From: Tenggerimyces flavus
GTDB taxonomy: Bacteria > Actinomycetota > Actinomycetes > Propionibacteriales > Actinopolymorphaceae
Assembly: GCF_016907715.1 (NCBI RefSeq)
Contig: NZ_JAFBCM010000001.1
Coordinates: 5,146,001-5,210,000, forward strand
Length of the DNA stretch: 64,000 nt
Reading direction: 5' to 3'
The notes below the pieces were generated by a model that searched no databases, was not told the origin of the DNA, and saw only the letters and a list, made by a program, of their open reading frames with translations. Within the stretch, counting starts at the first letter, position 1. Each line of letters starts with the position of its first letter. Shown piece by piece: positions 32,721 to 41,201 of the stretch. A program made the translations under genes and the position numbers.

Positions 32721-33649
32721 GCGAGGTCCGAGGTGGAGGCGCGCAGCAGGCGCATCTGGAGGAACGTGAGGACGCCGAGCACGAGCACGAGACTCAGCGC
32801 GAGCGCCGACGCGTACCCCATCTTGAAGTGCGTGAAGGCCTGTTCGTAGATGTAGAAGTAGATGACGCGCGTCGCGTTCACCGGTCCGCCCTTGGTGGTG
32901 ACCGCGATCGTGTCGAACAGCTGCACCGCGCCGATCAGCGATACGACGAGCACGAACGCGAGGATCGGGCGGAGCAGCGGCAGCGTGATGCGGAAGAACG
33001 TCCGCAGCTCGCTCGCGCCGTCGATCGCCGCCGCCTCGTACAGCTGCGACGGGATCATCAGCATGCCCGCGTAGAACAGCAGTGCGGTGTAGCCGACGCC
33101 GCTCCACGAGCTGATCAGCACCACGCTCGGCATCGCGAGCGCGGGCGAGGTGAGGAAGCCCTGGTTGTCGGCGCCGAGGCTGACGAGCAGGTGGTTGAAG
33201 AAGCCGAGGTTGGCGTCGAGCAGCCACATCCAGAGCAGGCCGGCGGTGACGTTCGGCACCAGCCACGGGACCAGCAGGAGCGAACGGATCACCAGCGACC
33301 GGGTCACCCGGTGCAGCAATGTCGCCAGCACGATCCCGACGAGCAGCTGGAACGCGACCGAGAGCACGACGTAGTAGCCGGTGACCTTCAGCGAGTTCCA
33401 GAACAGCGGGTCGTGGATGAGCGTGGCGTAGTTCTTCAGGCCCACGAACTTCGGCTCGGACAGCAGGTTCCAGTCGGTGAGGGAGAACCAGGTGCCGCGG
33501 ATCGCGGGATACAGGTAGAACACCGCGAAGCCCACGATCACCGGCGCCAGGAACGCGATCGCGATGCGGCCGTCGCCGCGCCGACGCCGCCGTGGCGTCT
33601 GCGGTCGCCGGGTCGTCGTCTGTTCCAGCGACGACGCCGTCGCCGTCAT
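32717..33649 (-). CDS. Carbohydrate ABC transporter permease (MalF type)
   Basis: A 310-residue membrane protein. After a basic cytoplasmic N-terminus (TRRPQTPRRRRRGD) come six helices; the EAA loop reads YEAAAIDGASELRTFFRITLP. The segment VGLKNYATLIHDPLFWNSL is a hallmark of the MalF/UgpA type. ATG 33649 overlaps the stop of the DUF4832 gene by 4 bp. It should form the channel with the MalG-type subunit. Confidence 0.92.
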   Translation of the reverse strand: MTATASSLEQTTTRRPQTPRRRRRGDGRIAIAFLAPVIVGFAVFYLYPAIRGTWFSLTDWNLLSEPKFVGLKNYATLIHDPLFWNSLKVTGYYVVLSVAFQLLVGIVLATLLHRVTRSLVIRSLLLVPWLVPNVTAGLLWMWLLDANLGFFNHLLVSLGADNQGFLTSPALAMPSVVLISSWSGVGYTALLFYAGMLMIPSQLYEAAAIDGASELRTFFRITLPLLRPILAFVLVVSLIGAVQLFDTIAVTTKGGPVNATRVIYFYIYEQAFTHFKMGYASALALSLVLVLGVLTFLQMRLLRASTSDLA

Positions 33650-35166
33650 CGGCGAACCCGGACCGTGCCGAGGTCGAGCCAGCCGTCGGCGCCCTGGGCG
33701 GCGTTGGCGAAGCGCAGCTTCTTCCCCGTCAACAGCGGGTTGACGACGCGCATCACGAGGTCATAGCTGCCGGATCGTACGTGGTTGACGTTCACGCTCG
33801 TCCGGTAGTGCTGCGGCCAGCCGAAGTCGAGGTAGGGCTTGCTCGTCTGCCAGTCCGGGTAGGCGCGGATCTTCAGCGGCTGGACCTTGCGGACGTCCCA
33901 GCCCGTACGCCAGGTCTTCGTGACCCGACCGCTGGCGTCGCGCAGGCCGAGCTCGACTGGCCAGCGGTAGTAGAACGGCGCCACTCCCCTGTTCTCGATC
34001 GTGACGCCGATGTCGAGGTCGTGCGACACGGTCGGCTTGAACCGGGCAGCGCTGACGTGCAGCTCGTACCCCATCGCGCGGACCGCCGCGGCGACCTTCG
34101 GATCGGCCGGGTCGTAGTTCAGGATGCCGGCGTGGTTGATCTTCCAGGTGGAGTGCTCGAGCTCGATGCAGGCGCGTACGTCGTCGACGTCGGCGCCGTT
34201 CCCCGCGGGATAGTTCGCGAACGCGTGCCGCTGGATCTCCGGCCGGACCTCGCCGCCCATCGAGTTCGTGACCCATCTGTTCTCGGCGTTCGCGCGCAGG
34301 AAGCCCGCCAACTGCGACCAGTCCCAGCCGCCGAGCGACTCCGGCAGCGTGACGCCCTTGCCACCCTCGATGAAGCACCACGAGTCGTCGTGGAAGCCCA
34401 CATCGGCTTGCATGACGGCGGAATCGGCGAGCTCGGCGTACCGTGCCTCGAGCATCGTCGTGTCGAACGCGTCGTCCAGCCAGTCGATCACGCGCTTCTG
34501 GTTGGCGATGGCCGGCATGTAGTTGGGGTAGCCGTCGGAGGTGTCGGTGTCGTACGGCCAGGTGTGCCACTCGCCCCACAGCCCGACGAGACCCATGGTG
34601 AGGAAGCCGATGCGCGGGTCGCCGTCGTACCGCTTGCCGAGCTTGCTGGTGAAGTGCCGGAGCACCGCGAGCAGGTCGGGGTCGTCGTAGTCGGGGTGCT
34701 CGACGCCCCAGAACGTGTCCGGCCGCATCGCGACCTTGTCGGTGAGGCAGGCCGGCAGCCCGTTCTCCGGATGCGTGCCGCTGCCGTCCGGGTACGTGAT
34801 GTAGAAGCGCATCGCGACCTGGTGGCCGGCCGCGGCGGCGCGGTCGAGGTAGCTCTCCAGCAGGCTCCAGTCGAGCTTGCGGCAGTCGTTCGGGTCGGTG
34901 ACGACCTCGCTCAGCGCGAGGTACGCCCAGTCGAGGCTGTGCGGGTAGCCGGCGGTCGGGTCGTCCATGCCGTCGAGGAACGGGGCGAAGCCCTTGAGCG
35001 GGTTGTCCAGCGGGCCCGGGGCGTACGCCAACGGGTGGACCGGTAGGTGCGGCGGCGCGGCCGGCTTGGGTGGCCGCGGCGGCGGTCCCGCGGCGGCGTC
35101 TGCTCCGGCGGGCAGCAGGAACGCGGACATCGCCACCACTCCGGCGAGAGCTGCGCGCAGAAGCAT
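33646..35166 (-). CDS. Secreted DUF4874/DUF4832 protein (beta-galactosidase-like barrel)
   Basis: A 506-residue secreted protein and the first gene of the sugar ABC operon. A signal peptide covers about residues 1-25 (LLRAALAGVVAMSAFLLP). A proline-rich linker leads to DNPLKGFAPFLDG (DUF4874 opening) and a TIM-barrel-like region with RIGFLTMGLVGLWGEWHTW, whose glutamate aligns with catalytic acids of clan GH-A. The DUF4832 region follows, ending in a beta-sandwich. ATG 35166 has AGGAGGT 6-7 nt upstream. The family is often found with GH4 or sugar transporters; no reaction is established. It overlaps the first permease gene by ATGA, so it is coupled to uptake. Confidence 0.85.
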   Translation of the reverse strand: MLLRAALAGVVAMSAFLLPAGADAAAGPPPRPPKPAAPPHLPVHPLAYAPGPLDNPLKGFAPFLDGMDDPTAGYPHSLDWAYLALSEVVTDPNDCRKLDWSLLESYLDRAAAAGHQVAMRFYITYPDGSGTHPENGLPACLTDKVAMRPDTFWGVEHPDYDDPDLLAVLRHFTSKLGKRYDGDPRIGFLTMGLVGLWGEWHTWPYDTDTSDGYPNYMPAIANQKRVIDWLDDAFDTTMLEARYAELADSAVMQADVGFHDDSWCFIEGGKGVTLPESLGGWDWSQLAGFLRANAENRWVTNSMGGEVRPEIQRHAFANYPAGNGADVDDVRACIELEHSTWKINHAGILNYDPADPKVAAAVRAMGYELHVSAARFKPTVSHDLDIGVTIENRGVAPFYYRWPVELGLRDASGRVTKTWRTGWDVRKVQPLKIRAYPDWQTSKPYLDFGWPQHYRTSVNVNHVRSGSYDLVMRVVNPLLTGKKLRFANAAQGADGWLDLGTVRVRR

Positions 35167-35224
35167 CGTGCGACCTCCTGAGGGTCCGGCCGGAGTGTTG
35201 GTGCCTATCATGCGAGCTTTCGAA

Positions 35225-35286
35225 ATCTTGTCAAGACTTTCTTTTCGATCGGTGCCAGGCGGCGGAATCGAAAGCGTTGACAAGAT
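35225..35286. promoter_or_regulatory. Inverted-repeat operator between the sugar ABC operon and pfkB-GH4
   Basis: ATCTTGTCAAGACTTTC (35225-35241) and GAAAGCGTTGACAAGAT (35270-35286) are inverted with 15 of 17 matches and a 28-bp spacer. Each arm includes a TTGACA -35 element, one for each divergent operon; leftward a CATGAT hexamer follows at 16 bp. A regulator binding both arms would switch uptake and catabolism together. Confidence 0.65.
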
Positions 35287-35313
35287 CGGCCGTGGCCTGC
35301 GACCGTTCGTCGC

Positions 35314-36234
35314 GTGCCCTCCGCCAAGGAAATAGACCTGCTCGTCGTCGGCGACGCCAACCCGGACGTGATCGTCTCCGGCGCGCCCGAACACCCCTCG
35401 TTCGGTCATGAGGAGCTCGTGGACGGCGGCGAGCTGGTGCTCGGTGGCTCCGGTGCGATCACGGCCTGCGGGGCCGCCCGCCTCGGGCTGCGTACGGCGT
35501 TCGTCGGCCGGGTCGGCAACGACGAGGCCGGCCGGTTCGTGCTCGACGCGCTCCGCCGGCGCGACGTCGACGTCTCGGCATGTGTGGTCGACTCCGAGGC
35601 TCCGACCGCGCTGACGGTCGTGCTGGTCCACGGCAAGCGGCACGCGATGCTGACGTCGCGCGGTGCGCTGGAGCGGGTCGAGGCCGCCGACGTCCCGGAG
35701 TCGTTGCTGGCGCGTACGTCGCACGTGCACTCCTCGGCGCTGTTCCTGCACCCGACGCTGCAGAAGACGCTGCCGTCGCTGTTCGCCGCTGCCCACGAGG
35801 TCGGTGCCACGACGTCGGTCGACACGAACGACGATCCGTCCGGGACCTGGTCCGGGCTGGACGCGGTGCTCCCGACGACAGACGTGCTGTTGGTGAACGA
35901 GAGCGAGGCGCGCGGCCTTGCGGGCTTGGAAGATCTCGAGGCCGCGGCCCGCGCGCTGGCGGCGCTGGGCCCGATGCCAGTGGTCAAGTGCGGTGTCGAC
36001 GGCGGGCTCGCGTACTCCGACGGTGGCTCGGTGGTGCGCGCGCCGGCCGCTCCCGCAGAGGTCGTCGACACCGTGGGGGCGGGCGACACGTTCAACGCGG
36101 GCTTCCTGGCCGCGCGGCTGCGCGGGTTGCCGCTGGCGGAGAGCCTGGCGGTCGCCGTGCGCTGCGGCACATTGTCGACCCGAGCGGCAGGCGGCACGGC
36201 GGCGCAGCCGACCTGGGAGGAGGCGACGTCATGA
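35314..36234 (+). CDS. PfkB-family carbohydrate kinase
   Basis: A 306-residue ribokinase-fold kinase. The N-terminal substrate motif is GGSGAITACGAARLG (residues 44-58) and the C-terminal anion hole with catalytic aspartate is DTVGAGDTFNAGF. It should phosphorylate a sugar or nucleoside; fructose, ribose or 2-keto-gluconate are possible but not distinguishable. GTG 35314 lies about 31 bp after a TTGACA in the inverted repeat, with GACCGT as a weak -10 ending 7 nt before the start. The stop overlaps the GH4 gene by 4 bp (ATGA), so both are co-translated. Confidence 0.9.
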   Translation: MPSAKEIDLLVVGDANPDVIVSGAPEHPSFGHEELVDGGELVLGGSGAITACGAARLGLRTAFVGRVGNDEAGRFVLDALRRRDVDVSACVVDSEAPTALTVVLVHGKRHAMLTSRGALERVEAADVPESLLARTSHVHSSALFLHPTLQKTLPSLFAAAHEVGATTSVDTNDDPSGTWSGLDAVLPTTDVLLVNESEARGLAGLEDLEAAARALAALGPMPVVKCGVDGGLAYSDGGSVVRAPAAPAEVVDTVGAGDTFNAGFLAARLRGLPLAESLAVAVRCGTLSTRAAGGTAAQPTWEEATS

Positions 36235-37529
36235 GGCCGAAGATCGCGTTCATCGGCGCGGGCAGCGTCGTGTTCACCCAAGGGCTGTTGGCGGATCTGT
36301 ACGCGTATCCCGAGCTCAAGGACGCACGCATCGCCCTGCACGACATCGATCCGGAGCGGCTGCGGGTGGCCGAGGCCGTCGCGCATCGGGTCGCCGCGGC
36401 CCGTGGGGTCGACGCGTCCGTCGTGGCGACGTTGGGCCGGCGCGAGGCGCTGGCCGGCGCCGACTTCGTGATCAACACCGTGCAGGTCGGCGGGTACGCG
36501 GCGACCGCCGCCGACTTCGAGATCCCCGCGCGGTACGGGCTACGGCAGACGATCGCTGACACGATAGGCGTGGGCGGCATCTTCAGGGCGCTACGAACGT
36601 TCCCCATTCTCGACGCGCTCGCCGCCGACGTCCGCGCCGAGTGCCCGGACGCGCTGGTGCTCAACTACACCAACCCGATGGCGATGAACGTCTGGTATCT
36701 CACCGGCAAGGTGCGCAACCTCGTCGGCCTCTGCCACTCGGTGTACTGGACGATGCAGGGGCTGTCGGACCTGGTGTCGGTGCCGTACGAGTCCGTCTCC
36801 TACCTCGCGGCCGGGGTGAACCACCAGGCGTGGGTGCTGCGGTTCGAGGCGGCCGGGGAGAACCTCTACGACCGGCTCGACGCGCTGATCGCGGCCGATC
36901 CGGAGCTGCGCCGGCGGGTGCGGATCGAGCTCTACCGGCGGCTCGGCCACTACCCGACCGAGACCAGCGAGCACTCCGCGGAGTACCTGCCGTGGATGCT
37001 GCGCCACGACGACGAGATCGCCCGGCTGCGGATCCCGGTCGACGCCTACCTGGGGATCAGCCGGGAGAACGTCCGCGAGTTCGAGCGGACCCGCGACGCC
37101 GTCCGCGCCGGGACGGACGTCGCGGTGGAGGGCTCGAACGAGTATGCGCCGCAGATCATCCACAGCATGGTGACCGGGACGCCGCGGCTGGTGTACGGCA
37201 ATGTGCGCAACTACGGGCTGATCGCCAACCTGCCGAGCGACGCCGTCGTGGAAGTCCCGTGCACGGTGTCGTCCGCCGGTGTGTCACCGCTGCCGGTGGG
37301 GGCGTTGCCGCCGCAGTGCGCGGCGCTGAACCGTACGTACGTGAGCGTCAACGAGCTGACTGTCCGCGCCGCCGTGGAGGGGCGACCCGAGCACGTACGG
37401 CACGCGATGATGGTCGACCCCAACACCTCGGCCGCGCTGTCCCTGGACCAGATCTGGCGGCTCGCGGACGAGCTCACGCTCGCCCACGGCCCACTGCTCC
37501 CCGAGCCCTTGCGCGTGACGCTCGCCTAG
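36231..37529 (+). CDS. Glycoside hydrolase family 4 (NAD-dependent)
   Basis: A 432-residue GH4 enzyme. The NAD-binding fold opens IAFIGAGSVVFTQGLLADL; the metal cysteine is in GLCHSV and the metal histidine in GVNHQAWVL; NPMAMN follows the family NPxA motif. GH4 enzymes oxidise C3 of the sugar via NAD, eliminate the glycosidic oxygen and need Mn2+; members act on alpha-galactosides, alpha-glucuronides or 6-phospho-glycosides. The CHSV form is more typical of alpha-galactosidase/glucuronidase-like members than of 6-phospho-glucosidases (CNxP), but this is an inference. It overlaps PfkB upstream, and a 110-bp palindromic repeat follows 7 bp after its stop. Confidence 0.9.
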   Translation: MRPKIAFIGAGSVVFTQGLLADLYAYPELKDARIALHDIDPERLRVAEAVAHRVAAARGVDASVVATLGRREALAGADFVINTVQVGGYAATAADFEIPARYGLRQTIADTIGVGGIFRALRTFPILDALAADVRAECPDALVLNYTNPMAMNVWYLTGKVRNLVGLCHSVYWTMQGLSDLVSVPYESVSYLAAGVNHQAWVLRFEAAGENLYDRLDALIAADPELRRRVRIELYRRLGHYPTETSEHSAEYLPWMLRHDDEIARLRIPVDAYLGISRENVREFERTRDAVRAGTDVAVEGSNEYAPQIIHSMVTGTPRLVYGNVRNYGLIANLPSDAVVEVPCTVSSAGVSPLPVGALPPQCAALNRTYVSVNELTVRAAVEGRPEHVRHAMMVDPNTSAALSLDQIWRLADELTLAHGPLLPEPLRVTLA

Positions 37530-37536
37530 CGCCGCA

Positions 37537-37646
37537 CTGTCCACACCCGTCCCCGACTTCACCCACCCAATCGGGGTTCTACAACGTGGCAACAGCGTGC
37601 CAAGCCCCGCTTCGGTGGGTGAAGTCGCAAGCAGCTGTGGACGGTG
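37537..37646. repeat. ~110-bp palindromic repeat, copy A
   Basis: Outer arms CGACTTCACCCACC (37554-37567) and GGTGGGTGAAGTCG (37614-37627) pair perfectly; inside, CGGGG pairs with CCCCG and TGGCA with TGCCA, giving a long interrupted hairpin. CTGTCCACAC at the left end and CTGTGGACGGTG at the right end are partly complementary. A related copy lies at 52215-52334 with shared blocks in the same order (CAACGTGG, TTCGGTGGGTGAAGT). It lies between convergent genes and may also terminate transcription. Confidence 0.8.
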
Positions 37647-37673
37647 ACGGCGGACGGTGTGAAGCAGTGGCGG

Positions 37674-38261
37674 TCAGCGGCTGACCTTGTACCTGAGGTG
37701 GGTGGCGCGGCGGCCGCGGACGACCTCCGGGTCCTCGAGGAGCAGGTGGCCCTGGTCGACCTTGCCGAAGTACGAGATGCCCTCGCCGAACAGCACCGGG
37801 ACGAGGCTCACGTACACCTCGTCGACCAGACCGAGCGCGAGCGCCTGCTGGATGATGCTCGCGCTGGCGATCGAGATGTGCCGGTCGCCGGCGATCTCCT
37901 GGGCCTTGGCGACTCCGGCCTCGACGCTGTCCACGAACGTCGTCGTCGGCCACTTCGTCGCGGCGTCCGCCGGCGGCTGATGCGTCACGACCACCACCGG
38001 GGCGTTGACGGGGTGCTTGTCGCCCCAGCCGTCGGCGATGTCGAACAGCCGCCGACCGGCGATGAGCGCTCCGGTGTTGCTGGTCCACTCACGCAGCACC
38101 TCGGCGCTGTCGTCGTCGACGCGCATCTCGACGGTCTCGTTCTGGTTCTCGATGTCGACCTCGCCCGCCTGGTACCAGTCGAAGAGCTCGCCCGGGTCGT
38201 CCTTCGGATCCGCGATGAACCCGTCCAGAGACATCGTCATGTGGGTGAAGACCTTGCCCAT
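37674..38261 (-). CDS. Dihydrofolate-reductase-like (RibD C-terminal) protein
   Basis: A 195-residue protein of the DHFR/RibD_C fold, different from the one at 29 kb. It begins GKVFTHMTMSLDGFIADP, includes NTGALIAGRRLFDIADGWG, and ISIASASIIQQALALGLVDE, in which the IASAS turn replaces the usual GGxxL cofactor loop. VPVLFGEGISYF matches the terminal PVLLGxG motif. ATG 38261 has GGGAGG 6-8 nt upstream. Such proteins are probably NADPH-dependent reductases of unknown substrate. The palindromic repeat copy A follows its stop. Confidence 0.87.
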   Translation of the reverse strand: MGKVFTHMTMSLDGFIADPKDDPGELFDWYQAGEVDIENQNETVEMRVDDDSAEVLREWTSNTGALIAGRRLFDIADGWGDKHPVNAPVVVVTHQPPADAATKWPTTTFVDSVEAGVAKAQEIAGDRHISIASASIIQQALALGLVDEVYVSLVPVLFGEGISYFGKVDQGHLLLEDPEVVRGRRATHLRYKVSR

Positions 38262-38381
38262 TCTGGGCCTCCCAAGTCGGTTTCGGTGTCGCTACGCACG
38301 CTACGGAGGGCAACTGGCGCGGGCATCAGCATTCTTATCAGTACTTCGCAGGCTTTCCTGCGTAGGCTGCTCCCACACCTG

Positions 38382-39065
38382 ATGGGATGGGAGTGTGTGG
38401 TGGCCGAAACGGTGCCCGAGCTGAGGGCCGAGCTGGCCGCGCTGGACGACCCGCGGGCACGCGAGGTGAACGAGAAGCGCGGCGACGACCACGGCGTGAA
38501 CCTCGGCAAGCTGCGCGCGGTCGCCAAGCGGCTGAAGACGCAGCAGGACCTCGCGCGGGAGCTCTGGGCGACCTCGGACACCGCCGCCCGCCTGCTGGCG
38601 CTGCTGATCTGCCGGCCGAAGGCGTTCTCCCGCGACGAGCTGGACGGCATGCTGCGCGACGCGCGGACGCCGAAGGTGCACGACTGGCTGGTCAACTACG
38701 TGGTGAAGAAGGGCCCGTACGCCGAGGAGCTGCGGGTCACCTGGTTCGCCGACCTGGACCCGGTGGTGGCGAGTGCCGGTTGGGCGCTGACCACCGAACG
38801 GGTGCTGAAGAAGCCCGAGGGCCTCGACCTGGTGGGGCTGCTCGACCTGATCGAGGCGGAGATGAAGGACGCCCCGGAACGCCTGCAGTGGGCGATGAAC
38901 CACTGCCTGGCGCAGATCGGGATCGACTTCCCCGAGCACCGCGCCCGCGCGATCGACATCGGCGAGCGCCTCGAGGTGCTGAAGGACTATCCGACTCCCC
39001 CGGGCTGTACCTCGCCGTTCGCGCCGATCTGGATCCACGAACTCGTACGCCGGCAGACCGCCTAG
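38382..39065 (+). CDS. AlkD-like DNA alkylation repair protein
   Basis: A 227-residue all-helical protein built of HEAT-like repeats, as in the AlkD glycosylases that excise N3- and N7-alkylated bases. Recognisable stretches are LGKLRAVAKRLKTQQDLARELW and ICRPKAFSRDELDGML, together with HDWLVNYVVKKGPYAEEL. AlkD proteins use a Trp/Asp/Arg set; DWLVNY could supply the Asp and Trp but this is not certain. Start choice is unclear: ATG 38382 is given, while GTG 38400 has GGGAG at 8 nt. It ends 2 bp before the stop of the convergent DeoR regulator gene. Confidence 0.78.
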   Translation: MGWECVVAETVPELRAELAALDDPRAREVNEKRGDDHGVNLGKLRAVAKRLKTQQDLARELWATSDTAARLLALLICRPKAFSRDELDGMLRDARTPKVHDWLVNYVVKKGPYAEELRVTWFADLDPVVASAGWALTTERVLKKPEGLDLVGLLDLIEAEMKDAPERLQWAMNHCLAQIGIDFPEHRARAIDIGERLEVLKDYPTPPGCTSPFAPIWIHELVRRQTA

Positions 39066-39067
39066 CC

Positions 39068-39859
39068 CTAGCTGGCGATCTCGATCTTCAGGCCGCGGTC
39101 GCGCAGGTCGGCGACGATCGCGGGATCGGCCGACTCGCCGGTGATCAGCAGGTCGACGTCGGTGAGCGCGCAGATCGGGGCCATCTCGATCACGCCGAGC
39201 TTGGACGAGTCCGCGACCACGATGCGTCGGGTGGCGGCGCGGACCATGCGCTGCTTCATCTCCGCGTCCGGCAGGTTGAGATTCGTCATGCCGGCTTCGG
39301 GATGGATGCCGCCGCAGCCGAAGATCACCGTGTTGGCGCGGATGTTCTCCAGGATCTTCGTGCCGAGCGGATCCACCAACGAGTGTTGCTGCCGGCGCAG
39401 GCTGCCGCCGGTCACGACGACGTTGAAGCGAGGCAGCGCGGGCTCGAGCTCGAGCGCCGTACGCAGCCCGTTCGTGAACACCGTGACCTCGGCGAGGTCG
39501 GCGCGGGCGACCAACTCCCTTGCCACGTAGGCCGTTGTGGTGCCGGCGCCCATCAGGACGCTCTCGCCCGACCCGATCAACCGCGCCGCGGCCCGCGCGA
39601 TCAACGCCTTCTCGACCGCCATCTCACCGAGCGACAGCTCGAAGGACGGCTCGGTCCCCAACGCGGGTGTCGCGGCGACCGCGCCGCCACGTACGCGACG
39701 GACTTTCCCCTGCTCCTCAAGGGCATCCAGGTCGGCACGGGCGGTCACGCTGGAGACGCCGAACGCCTCGGCCAGCTCGGCGACGCGGGCGAACTCCTGC
39801 TCCTGCAGCATGCCGAGCATCCGCTCGCGCCGCACCTCGGTCGGCATCGACTCGGTCAT
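39068..39859 (-). CDS. DeoR/GlpR-family sugar-phosphate regulator
   Basis: A 263-residue repressor. The N-terminal DeoR helix-turn-helix (about 8-62) reads RRERMLGMLQEQEFARVAELAE then VSSVTARADLDALEEQG. The C-terminal sugar-phosphate domain (70-255) has MGAGTTTAYVA, FTNGLRTALEL and CGGIHPEAGMTN, all typical. ATG 39859 overlaps the stop of the GH4 gene upstream by 4 bp, so it is co-translated with that enzyme. It is the most likely regulator of both GH4 genes, the kinase and the ABC operon, with a phosphorylated sugar as inducer. Confidence 0.9.
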   Translation of the reverse strand: MTESMPTEVRRERMLGMLQEQEFARVAELAEAFGVSSVTARADLDALEEQGKVRRVRGGAVAATPALGTEPSFELSLGEMAVEKALIARAAARLIGSGESVLMGAGTTTAYVARELVARADLAEVTVFTNGLRTALELEPALPRFNVVVTGGSLRRQQHSLVDPLGTKILENIRANTVIFGCGGIHPEAGMTNLNLPDAEMKQRMVRAATRRIVVADSSKLGVIEMAPICALTDVDLLITGESADPAIVADLRDRGLKIEIAS

Positions 39860-41160
39860 CGCACTGTCCCGATCGCGGCGGGCAGCAACGAGCCGTGGGC
39901 CGCGATCAGCTCGTCGCAGAGCCGTTCGATCGCCGGCAACGGCAACGTGGCAGCGGTGTTCGGGTCGAGCATCGCGGCATGGTAGATGTGCCGCCGGTCC
40001 TCGTCGAGGACGGCGCGCACGGTCAGCTCGACCACGTTGAGGAACGTACGGTTCAACGCCGCCAGCTGGATCGGCAGCTCGCCGACAGCCTGCGGGTGCA
40101 CACCGGTCGCGTCGACAGTCGCGGGCACCTCAACACAGCTGCCCGCTTGGAGATTGTCGATCAGGCCGCCGTTGCGGACGTTCACGTACACCTGCTTGGG
40201 CTGCCCGGTGAGCATCGCGAGGATCGCCGCGGCGGCGGGCTCCTGGTGCTGGTAGCGGATCAGCAGCGGCTTGCCCGCCGACAGCGCGCGGCGCGTCTCC
40301 TCGTACTGGTGCAGGCTCTTGCCGGCGCGCCGGAGGTACTCCTCGACCGGCACGCCGAGGCGCGTGGTCTCGCCGGGATGCCGCAGGAACCAGGGAACGT
40401 ACTCCGCCGCGTGTTCGCTCGACTGGGTCGGGAAGTAGCCGAACCTCCGGTAGAGCTCGACCCGAACGTGCCGCGCCAGCTCCTCGTCGGCCTCGACGGC
40501 ATTGTCCAACTCGCGGTACAGATCCGTCCCGCCCGCTTCGAACCTGAGCACGAACGACTGGTGGTTGAGGCCCGCGCTGAGGAAGTCGACGTCGTCCACG
40601 TCCCGGCCGACCAGATCGGCGAGGTAGATGTGGGTGTCGCAGACCGCGTGGCAGACGCCGACGAAGCGGCCGAAGGCGGTGGCCTCCTCGACGGCCCAGC
40701 CGGTCATCGCCATCGGGTCGCTGCAGCTGAGCAGCCAGGCGTCCGGGCAGAGCTCGGCCATCTGCTGGCCGAGGTCGACGAAGGCGGGGATCGTACGCAG
40801 GCCGCGGAAGATGCCGCCGATGCCGATCGTGTCGCCGATGGTCTGGCGGAGCCCGTACCGATGCGGGATCTCGAAGTCCTTGAGCGTGGCCTCGAACCCG
40901 CCGACGTCGAGATATGCGACCACGAAGTCCGCGCCGTCCAACGCCTTGTGCCGGTCTGCGGTGGCGAGGATCGTCGCCGCGGCGTCGGCCTCGGTGTCCA
41001 GGGCACGGACGAGCGACTCGGAGGTCGCGAGCACGCCGGGATCGTCGTCGTGCAGGACGATCTCCAGCTGGCCGCGCAGCTCGGGGTGCAGGAACAGGTC
41101 GGACAGGACGCGCCGGGTCAGCTCGACGTGGGCGACACCGACCAACGCGATGCGCGGCAT
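39856..41160 (-). CDS. Glycoside hydrolase family 4 (second, divergent copy)
   Basis: A 434-residue GH4 protein about the length of the first copy but diverged from it. It keeps GVCHAVCD (metal Cys), GLNHQSFVL (metal His) and LRQTIGDTIGIGGIFRGLRT. The NAD loop reads LVGVAHVELTRRV instead of GxGSxxF, and the NPxA motif is CSDPMAMTG with Asp in place of Asn. This suggests an altered substrate or cofactor geometry. ATG 41160 has GGGAGG about 7 nt upstream. It is first in a two-gene operon with the DeoR regulator, overlapping by ATGA. Confidence 0.87.
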   Translation of the reverse strand: MPRIALVGVAHVELTRRVLSDLFLHPELRGQLEIVLHDDDPGVLATSESLVRALDTEADAAATILATADRHKALDGADFVVAYLDVGGFEATLKDFEIPHRYGLRQTIGDTIGIGGIFRGLRTIPAFVDLGQQMAELCPDAWLLSCSDPMAMTGWAVEEATAFGRFVGVCHAVCDTHIYLADLVGRDVDDVDFLSAGLNHQSFVLRFEAGGTDLYRELDNAVEADEELARHVRVELYRRFGYFPTQSSEHAAEYVPWFLRHPGETTRLGVPVEEYLRRAGKSLHQYEETRRALSAGKPLLIRYQHQEPAAAAILAMLTGQPKQVYVNVRNGGLIDNLQAGSCVEVPATVDATGVHPQAVGELPIQLAALNRTFLNVVELTVRAVLDEDRRHIYHAAMLDPNTAATLPLPAIERLCDELIAAHGSLLPAAIGTVR

Positions 41161-41201
41161 CTCACCTCCCGGAGCCCCGATGGCTGTCTGAGGAGCCTAC
41201 T

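Noticed and set aside
37537-37646. Copy A of the palindromic repeat as a simple rho-independent terminator
   Set aside because: No T-run, and the second copy lies between co-directional genes, so a terminator alone does not explain the shared sequence.
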